Below, piece after piece: positions 37,098 to 45,800 of a stretch of 47,618 nt of DNA (position 1 is its first letter; the number at the start of each line of letters is the position of its first letter). Made by a program: the position numbers and the translations under genes. The notes under the pieces were generated by a model that searched no databases, was not told the origin of the DNA, and saw only the letters and a program-made list of their open reading frames with translations. This stretch comes from Paludibacteraceae bacterium (GTDB lineage Bacteria; Bacteroidota; Bacteroidia; Bacteroidales; Paludibacteraceae): positions 1 through 47,618 of the forward strand of contig JAKSKR010000022.1 of assembly GCA_024401645.1 (NCBI GenBank). The letters are read 5' to 3'.

Positions 37098-39407
37098 TTA
37101 TAATTTTAGTTTAACCTTTAAACCGACTTGCAGGGGCTTGCCCTTTTGAACGAACTTGTTACCCATACTTTCGAAGTAGAATGTATTGTAGTCGCAGTCG
37201 GTTAAATTTTTACCCCAAACGCTGACTGTCAGTTTGTTGTATGCGCTTGGCGTAAAGCCAATGTTGGCGCTTAACAACCCGTGGTGGCCCTCTTTTATCG
37301 AATTGTCGTCGGTCCAGTAGATGTTGCCGGTGCCCGAAAAATCGATATTCGATGTAAAGATACCAATTTTGTCAAACATTTTACTAATCGATACCCCTAA
37401 CAAGTATGTTTGCTCGGGGGCAAATGCCACGCGGTTGCCCTTGTAGTTGGTCGAGTCGTTAATCTGGTAATCCTTGAACGATGCGTGCGTGTAACCGTAG
37501 TTGCCCAACATGGTCAGCCAGTCGGTCAGCTTATAACTTACGCTGATTTCGGCTCCATAGCTTTGGGTGTGGCCGGCATTTTTTGTCATACGTCCCATAC
37601 CTCCAAGATTGCTGAACACGGTCACCTGTTGGTCGCGGCAGTCAATGAAGAAGAGGGCGCCTTCGGCATTTATCTTCTCGAAGCTCAACTTTGTGCCAAT
37701 CTCGTAGTTCCAGCTATATTCGGGTTTGTATTCCAACACCTCTTTCGCATCTACATTGGGCATGCCAAGCAAGATGGGTTTCATGGCATCTTTAGCTGCG
37801 CCAATGTTGTCGGGTATGAGGGTGTATAGGTCTTCTTTCAGGTCTTTCTGCATTTGGTATTGCAGAATGTCGCTCATCATTTGGGTGTTGTAGCCGCCGC
37901 TCTTGTAGCCTTTCGACACGGTTACATACATCATCTTTGTGTGCGCGCCTTTCTCCCACATGTACTTAGCCGTGAATTTCGGCAAAAGCTCCAAGAAGTC
38001 TTGTTCAACAGAACCGTGCATGGCGGTGGTGACCGTCTGCAGCCTGTTTATCATTGGCGGAAACGTGTAATAGGTTTCAAGGTGACTGTCGTAGTCTAGG
38101 TGGGTTTGCTCGTAGTCTGCCCTAATTCCAACCTCGAACGTCAACTTTTCATTTGCGTTGATGGTCGACTGGTGAAACAGCGCAAATCCCTTGCTAGGGT
38201 AGCCTAGGCTTGTGCCAATTGGCAGATTTTCATTGGCAATGTCAAGGCTCATTCCCATTCTTTTCAGGGCAGGAACGTTGTTGACGTTGCGCTCAATGAG
38301 CGACTCAATGCCACCATCCTTCATCAGAACGGGGGCTTCTATGTTTAGGTTCCTGTAGAAACCCGAAATGCCGGTGAGAAAGGCGTAGTGCTTGAATTGG
38401 CCGTTTCGAAGGTTCGATTTTAGGACGATTTCCTCGGTGATGGTCTTCTCGCTTTGTAACTGCTGAAGGGTGAAGATGTTGCGGCGGGTGAAGTCGTTGT
38501 CGAGCAACATGTCGTCGTCGATGTATTGGAACGAGGTGGCTGAACTGATGATGTAATTAGGCCATGCATATTCCAGCTTAAGTCCGCTTGTCAGCAAGTC
38601 GCGTTCGTAGTAGCAGTCGTCGTTGTAGTCAATGCCTGTGTCCATGCCCAAACTGTCGAGCTGCGCATAGGCGTAGCCCTCTTGGCGGTCGTGGTCGAAG
38701 CTGGTGGTGAAAAGCGAGTTGAAGTTTCCGTTCTTGTAGGTCAGGTTAACGCGTCCGCCGGCATTCCATTCTTTCCCTATGTCGTCTTTGTTGTAGGCAT
38801 TGGTGAAGTAGCCGTCGTTTCGGTCGAAATATCCGTTGGCCGAAAATGCCACTTTCTTGACGTGGTTGTAATGCGTTGCCACAACGCCAGCCTTGTTGAA
38901 TGTGCCATAGCCGGCTTCTATGGTGGTGCGTGGAGAGTCTAGGTCGGGCAGTTGGGTGGAAATGTCAACAATGCCCGCCATGGTGTTTCTGCCGTAAAGG
39001 GTGCCTTGTGGCCCGCGGGCTATGTAGATGTTTCTGATGCTGGACAGGTTGAAGTCGAAGGCGCTCTTGTTCATGTACGGAATGCCGTCAACGTATAGCC
39101 CAACCGCTGGCTGGTCCATTCTTGAACCAATGCCGCGAACGAAGATGGACGATGTGGTCTTGCTGCCGTAGTCGGGGTTGTGAAGGTTGGGGGTGAATTC
39201 GGCAACCGTTTTCAGGTTGTCTATCTTGTGCGCCTCCATTTGTTTCGCGTTGAACGAGGTCGATGCGCTTGGGCGTTCTGCTATTGGCATTTCTTCCTTT
39301 ACGGCAGGTGCAAGCACCTCTATGGCGTCGAGTGTGGTGACGTCTTCTGTGTTTTGTGCATAAAGCTCGGTTGCTGCAAGGGCAAGTGCCAATCCAAGTT
39401 TCTTCAT
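37098..39407 (-). CDS. TonB-dependent outer-membrane receptor
   Basis: The 769-residue protein has a signal peptide (about 1-17), a TonB-box-like TLDAIEVLAP near residue 30, a plug domain (about 45-155: VRGIGSRMDQPAVGLYVDGIPYM and IARGPQGTLYGRNTMAG) and a 22-strand type barrel. It lacks the N-terminal carboxypeptidase-like domain of SusC proteins and no SusD follows, so it more likely takes up an iron complex, cobalamin or another scarce nutrient than a glycan. The last residues (GLKVKLKL) form the closing strand. A good promoter lies just upstream, and a DUF4491 gene follows. The ligand cannot be deduced: no siderophore or haem gene is beside it. Confidence 0.93.
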   Translation of the reverse strand: MKKLGLALALAATELYAQNTEDVTTLDAIEVLAPAVKEEMPIAERPSASTSFNAKQMEAHKIDNLKTVAEFTPNLHNPDYGSKTTSSIFVRGIGSRMDQPAVGLYVDGIPYMNKSAFDFNLSSIRNIYIARGPQGTLYGRNTMAGIVDISTQLPDLDSPRTTIEAGYGTFNKAGVVATHYNHVKKVAFSANGYFDRNDGYFTNAYNKDDIGKEWNAGGRVNLTYKNGNFNSLFTTSFDHDRQEGYAYAQLDSLGMDTGIDYNDDCYYERDLLTSGLKLEYAWPNYIISSATSFQYIDDDMLLDNDFTRRNIFTLQQLQSEKTITEEIVLKSNLRNGQFKHYAFLTGISGFYRNLNIEAPVLMKDGGIESLIERNVNNVPALKRMGMSLDIANENLPIGTSLGYPSKGFALFHQSTINANEKLTFEVGIRADYEQTHLDYDSHLETYYTFPPMINRLQTVTTAMHGSVEQDFLELLPKFTAKYMWEKGAHTKMMYVTVSKGYKSGGYNTQMMSDILQYQMQKDLKEDLYTLIPDNIGAAKDAMKPILLGMPNVDAKEVLEYKPEYSWNYEIGTKLSFEKINAEGALFFIDCRDQQVTVFSNLGGMGRMTKNAGHTQSYGAEISVSYKLTDWLTMLGNYGYTHASFKDYQINDSTNYKGNRVAFAPEQTYLLGVSISKMFDKIGIFTSNIDFSGTGNIYWTDDNSIKEGHHGLLSANIGFTPSAYNKLTVSVWGKNLTDCDYNTFYFESMGNKFVQKGKPLQVGLKVKLKL

Positions 39408-39429
39408 CTCTTATCTTCAATTTACGTTG

Positions 39430-39461
39430 CAAAGTTAAGGCATGTTGCGTTATGCTTCAAT
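39430..39461 (-). promoter_or_regulatory. Promoter of the TonB-dependent receptor operon
   Basis: On the minus strand: ATTG (39461-39458), 20-nt spacer, TAACTTTG (39437-39430), 22 nt before the receptor start. Confidence 0.7.
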
Positions 39462-39574
39462 CACTATAAGTGGGTAATTGGCGATCCATTTCGGTGAATT
39501 GAATTTTCTTTCAACAATCGGAAAAATCTTGAAAAACAATGATGCGATTGAAAAAATAGATATATTGTTGAAAA

Positions 39575-39606
39575 GTTGCGACTATTCACGAAATTCCGTA
39601 ATTTTG
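39575..39606 (+). promoter_or_regulatory. Candidate promoter of the giant adhesin, with long leader
   Basis: GTTG (39575-39578), 20-nt spacer, TAATTTTG (39599-39606). It would leave a leader of about 235 nt before the ATG at 39847. The leader is AT-rich and holds no clear riboswitch; a 21-codon frame (39734-39799) is its only short ORF of note. No better promoter is visible closer to the gene. Confidence 0.5.
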
Positions 39607-39846
39607 AATGTTAAATGGCTAATTATCTTTAACTTGTTTTAACAAAAGGGGCTTTGCCTAATGGGTTAGGGTATATGAATGCCTTTTAATGTAATGTTAA
39701 TTAAGAATTTGGGTGATAGATTTTTGCATAACAATGTTGTACGTGGCAGATTGTATTCTGTCTGGTCTAAAACCTATTCTTGAACTACAATTTTTTTGAA
39801 AATGGCTTTTTTTTGGAATAGTATATATAACAATTCAAGAAATATA

Positions 39847-42800
39847 ATGGTCCGTTTGCTACTCTCGCTGATGTCTCTGTTGGTGAGTGGGGATGTGTTG
39901 GCGCAAACTATAATATATCCGGATGGCAAGGATTGTGCGAATCCAGGAGAGACTGTGACCGTCTATTTTCCGAAAAAGAATGGTGTGAAATATTCAGATT
40001 ATTTTTTTGGAAATAGTCGAAAAGATAGAACAACATTATTATTTAAGATTCCATTTTGGACAGTAGAAAATATTATAAGTTTAAGTAAGTCGGATAAGAT
40101 TGATGATGAGCATTTTAAACTAACGGTTCCCAATGGACATAATAGTGCAATTTATACGATATATTACGGTCGTACATCCATACTTTACTATTTTGGACAG
40201 GCTAGTTTTAACATTAGGGTTTGTGTCGATAAGCCTTATGTGGAAATTGGAGAAGGTTGTATTTGCCCTGGTGGTATAATACACGCTACTGTTAGGCAAT
40301 CTCATGTTAAAAATCATACTTGGCAATACAAATTAGATGGTGGTGGCTGGAATAATATAAATAACTATACTAAAGTTAATGATAGCACTATTTATTTAGT
40401 AGCACCTCCTAATCTTAAATCTAATATCATAATTAGAGCTGATCAAGACGGAGAAGGGGAGGTGCAGGTCTGTATGCCAACTTTGGTAGGTCCTAAATGT
40501 TCTCAGTCTTACCAAAAAACAGTTTTTCATATAGACAATGCGTGTCCTGATTTGGAATATACTTTTGAAGGACAAACTTTAAAAGGAAAATCGTCTTATG
40601 TTGTAGATTTATACCCAGCCTTGCCTAAAACTTTTAAATTGAATTTGGATGGAAATTCAATTGACCAGGTTTATGTGGACAGATGTGCTATTGTTGTTAA
40701 TTGTCCTAATTTCCAAAATTTTAGTACAAGGCAGAAGGCTGAAAACTTGTGTTTTATCCCTTGGAATGAAATAAAGGACAAATTAGATACACCAACTCAA
40801 TCTGGTGGTACTAATTTGAGCGTAGTTTATTGGTATAAGACTGATGGGGGGCAGGAACAAAAGGCTAATGATAATACTGTTTTTTATCCTGGTCATAAGT
40901 ACATAATCCGAATGGAGGTATTTGTAGATGGCGAATATATGACTGTCTGCGATTCTCCAGAATTCGCGGTTGTCGGTCTTCCATCTTCCGCATCTGAGCC
41001 TTCAATCGAGTGCTCTTCTAATAATCACGATAACCAAGAAATCTGCTTGGGTAGTGAAATTGAACCTATCGTCATTTCAAGTACAAATTCTACTATTAAT
41101 ATTGATAATGTGACCGCTGCAATTCAGGGTACAGGACTGAAAGTTGAGCGTGTTTCTGACAGTAAGGAAAAAGTAGATTGTGTTGGCTTTTTTGAAATCG
41201 TGAATGGTAGCGGAAATGGAGGCTCTGACGTCTATTTGCATGTGAAGAATAATCCTGGTTTGAAATGTGATGAAATTGGCCAAAAACTTGAGATAAAATT
41301 CTACGATAAAGATGGAAATATTGTTCACACATTTACGAATTATGGTTGTGGGGACAATGCTAATTTATATGATATCGGTCCTTTAAAGAAGGATGAATTG
41401 TATTATATTGAGGCTGACGTTACTAAAGATAAGACATGTGGTAGCTCTTTCACTCTCGATTTGGGTTCGTCCGGAGGCTTGATTCAATCAAACGATAAAG
41501 TTATTATATCTGGAAAACCTATAAACGCAGGTGTTTATTCATTCGATGTCGAAACGTTGCCAGTGGGTTGCGTTACACAATCTACAAAGTTAGATGTTGA
41601 AATTACCGTTAAAGACACCGCCAAAATACAATCTTCTGGTAATTTGAACCAGGAATTGTGTGTGGGTGGAGATATGTCGGTAGTTACATTTACCAGTAAT
41701 ACCGAATTGTCTGCAAATGACTTGCCTAGTGGGGTTAATCTTTCTCTAAAGTCACAAAGCGAAGGGGTTTATGTTTATGAGTTGACGGGCAATCCTTCGG
41801 GTTCTGGGGTTGTTGATTATGTTGTCTCAACACAAAACTTGAATGGGTGTGGCGTCAAAAATGTTAGGGGCTCATTCACATTCACCTCTCCTTCTTGCTC
41901 AAACAGTTCTTTACCTGCTACAATTGACGACTGTGAAGGCAATGTGACGATTCCGTTGCCAGAGGTTACAGCTAATTGTACCATCAGCAAGTATGTTTAT
42001 AAATTAGGTGATGCCGATTACAAGGAAACAACAAGTAATGTTACGGTGCCGCTTTCTGAAGGGGCACATACTGTCTTGTGGAAGGCTTATGATGCGGCAG
42101 GCAATGCTAGCCCTGTTTGTACCACTACTGTTAATGTTACAAGAACCAAGACTGAACCTGCAAACCCAACCGCTTCTATTCACTATTGCCCTTCCGATGG
42201 TGTCATTTCGGTAAACGCTTCTGCGGGTTTCGATTCTTATTTGGTTGAAATTGTGGGCGCTTCTACGCCAAGACTCGAAGCTGGTTCTTCAAACGTATTT
42301 TCGGTAATTAACCCAACTGGCACAACTCCTACCAACATCAATGTTTATGGTGTTAAGTGTGGCAACGAGGAAAAGTTCGCTTCTACTTATAGCGTATATG
42401 AGGTGTTGGCGGATTTCGATTTTGCCGATAAGGTTGGCGCAGTTAATACGGTTACACTTACCGACAAGTCTAAAGCTACCGTCGTTGGCGATGACATTCG
42501 CACACGTCGTTGGTTTATTTTCCCTACCGGACAGGCTGGTAAGCCTGCGGTTGCCGACACTCTGTTGGCTACCAGTTTTGGCGACGATGCGGCTGTGGTT
42601 GATAAGGCTATTGACCCTTGTGGACAATGGGTGGCAATCGTTGCGGAAAATACTGGTTGCTGTAAGGCATTTAATGTCAAGTTTGTTGTCCCTACGCCTT
42701 CTTGTAATAGTGCTGCTGGTTTTGAGGCTGAACAGACGCTCAACACGGCTGCCGATGCGGTAGTCTGCAAGGCTAGTGGGGCCACTGCTTATACTTTCAA

Positions 42801-45800
42801 AGCATGTGGCGTTTCTGTAAAGTTGAATGGGGCTTCCATCGATGCGGCTAGCATTCCTACCACCATGCTTGCTGACGGTGATGTGTTGGCATGGACGCTT
42901 TCTAATGGCAAGGGTTCTGATGTGAAGACTACTGTTTGCAAATCGGTTATTAGGATTGCCGATAAGACGAATCCTATTTGTCCGACAATTGCCGAACCTA
43001 TACAGCTTGATGCTTGCTCTAAAACGGCTGACGAAATAAAGGGTATTATTACCAATTATATACATGGACTAACTTCTCCTAAACTAGACAACTGCACCGA
43101 CAATGCCAATTTGATTGTTAGTGTTACCAATGCAGCAACGCAAAATGCAAAGAGTACGAAAACTTACTCTTTCAAGTTGACCGATGCTTCATCTAACACT
43201 AGCGTAGGTTGTGAAGTTAGCATTGCGTTGAATTACCCAACTGTTGAGTGTCCTGCCATGGATGCTGTTAAGACATTGGCGTTGTGTAACCCAACAAAGG
43301 CACAAGTTCTTGCCGAATTGAACAAGCAGGCATTGAAGGTGAATGCTTGTTCTGCTAGTTATGCTGGCTATGTGGCAAGCGGTTTGAATGCCGAGAACTA
43401 TGCAACCCAAAAGAGCGAAGATGCTTCTGCAACGCAGTATACTATCGTTTGGAAGTTTAAGGATGCCGATGGCAATGAATTGATTCCTGCCGGTTGCCCG
43501 CAGAAGTTTAAGGTGGTTATCCCAGACTTCGAACATCCAACTCCGCTTAGTGGTGATGTAAACTGTGTGGAAAAGGCGGTTAAACCAAGCTCTGTTCCTA
43601 CGGTTAACGATGCCTTGAATAATCCTATAACACCAGAATACAAGGGTAGCACTAAAGTGCCTGCAGATTTCACTTGCGACGGCAAAGTGGTCCATACCTA
43701 TACTTATAAGGACTGTGCTGGTCATAGCTTCGATTGGACTTACACTTACCGAGTTACAACTACAGGTCCTGTCATTAATGCAGAAGGGGTTCCGAACTCT
43801 TCTGATATTACTTGTATCGATGCTGCTGTTCAGCCAACCCATATACCTACTGCTACAAATGGTTGTGGACATGTAATTACACCTTCAGCTCCTGTACGTA
43901 CTGAAAATTGGACCGGAAAGGAGAAGTGCGTGGGTACCATCAAGTATACCTATACTTATACCGATTGTGGCAACAGCCAAGATTGGACTTATACTTACAA
44001 CTTGACGTCGGCAAAACCAGTGTTAAGCACCGAAGTTGTTGGTCGTGACTTGCTTTGTAATCCAACATCAATACCAGAGGTAAAGCCTTCTGACTTCACG
44101 GTAACCAATGCTTGTGGCACAAACCAGGTTGAAGTAAATAGCGCGGATAGCCATACTGATTGCTCTTACCAACGTGTCTATACGGCGTCATATACAAATG
44201 GTTGTGAAACGGCCGAACCTTTAGTCGTTACCTACACTTGGAAAGAAGACAAAGTAATACCTGTTTTGAGAGTAACAAAGACCGAACCCGAAACTTGTAA
44301 CCCTTCAATCGTTGCCCCTGTGTTCGTTGCGAGCGACAATTGTGAAGGTGAGATAAGTTCTGCAAATATTAATGTTACGACCGATGGCGTTATTGGCTCT
44401 GGCTGCTCTAAACAACAGACTTGGAAAGCCAATTATACCGATGGCTGCGGCAACAAGGCTGAAGAGTTGAGCGTAACTTATGAATGGACTGAAGATAAGA
44501 CAGCACCAACAGTTAGTGCCAAGGTCTCGAAAGTGGCTGCTGTTAAGGCTGGCACTTGTAAATATTCTGTGCCTGATCTTTGTAGTGATACTTATATTAA
44601 TTTCAGCGACGAGTGCAGTTCGTCTCCGACTTACGTTCAAAGCCCTGCGGCTGGTGAGCTGATTTCAGAAAATACAGAAGTAACCATTGCTGTTAAGGAT
44701 GGTTGTAACAATACCTCTACGGTTCAAATTACTGTCGAAGTTCCTGTGGCGTTGACTGCCTCAATCGTGTTGCCGGATGCCGGTTGCCCTAACAATACCT
44801 ATACCATTAGCTCAAAAGTGGAAGGCGGCACCGCACCATACACCTACACCTGGTCAGGCAACGTGAGCGGCAGTGGCGCAAGCGTAACCCTGAACACAGA
44901 CAAGGCTTGTAAGGACTATGGGTTGACCCTTCACGTAAAGGATGCGAACGGCTGTGAGGCAAACGCGACCGGCAAGACGTTTACGCCTGTAGACGGCGAA
45001 AAGCCAACCGCGACCGGCACAGCAAAGACCACGCTCGACCTCTGCATAAGCGATGCGTTGCCGACAGCCGTGACAGGCATAGACGCGTTGGAAGCGTTAA
45101 GCGGATTGACGTTCAGCGATAACTGTACCGCCCATGCCGATTTGTCGGTAAGCAGTAGCGACAAGACGATAACATCAAGCGACTGTAAGAAGGTTGTAGA
45201 GCGCACCTACAATGTGAGCGACAAGTGCGGAAACAGCTACGAGTACGTTCAGACCATCACGATGGAAGACAAGAGCGTACCAACCATCAGCATAAACGCC
45301 GGCAAGTCATCCGTCAAGGCCAATGTAGACAAGTGTGTCTATACCGTACCAGACGTGACCGGCTTCGTGACCGTATCAGACGCATGCAAGAAGGGCACGC
45401 TCAACGTCATCCAGTCACCAGCTGCGGGCGCAAATATCACCGAAACAACAAGCGTTACAGTGACCGTGTCAGACGGTTGCGAGCACAGCGCCGATGCGAC
45501 GATCGAGGTAACCGTACCTAACGCCATCAGCGTGAAGGTGAGCGACATCGTGGCCGCGAAGTGTAACGGTGACGCCAACGGCAGCTTCAAGGCCGTAGCC
45601 ACCGGCGGCACCCCAGAGTACACCTACGCATGGAACGGCAAGTCCAACAGCGACGGCGTGTTCAGCGGCCTAGGTGCCGGCAAGCATACGTTGACGGTAA
45701 GCGACAGCAAGGGCTGCAGCACGAGCCAGGAAGTAGAAATCGAGCAACCAGAAAAGTTGACAGCCTCAATCGTGTTGCCTGAAGCTGGTTGCCCTAACAT

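Noticed and set aside
37098..39407. The TonB-dependent receptor as a SusC-type glycan importer
   Set aside because: It lacks the N-terminal carboxypeptidase-like domain and there is no SusD gene beside it.
42289..43872. Long minus-strand frames opposite the giant adhesin
   Set aside because: They are antisense to one continuous plus-strand frame with clear repeat domains and have no start signals.
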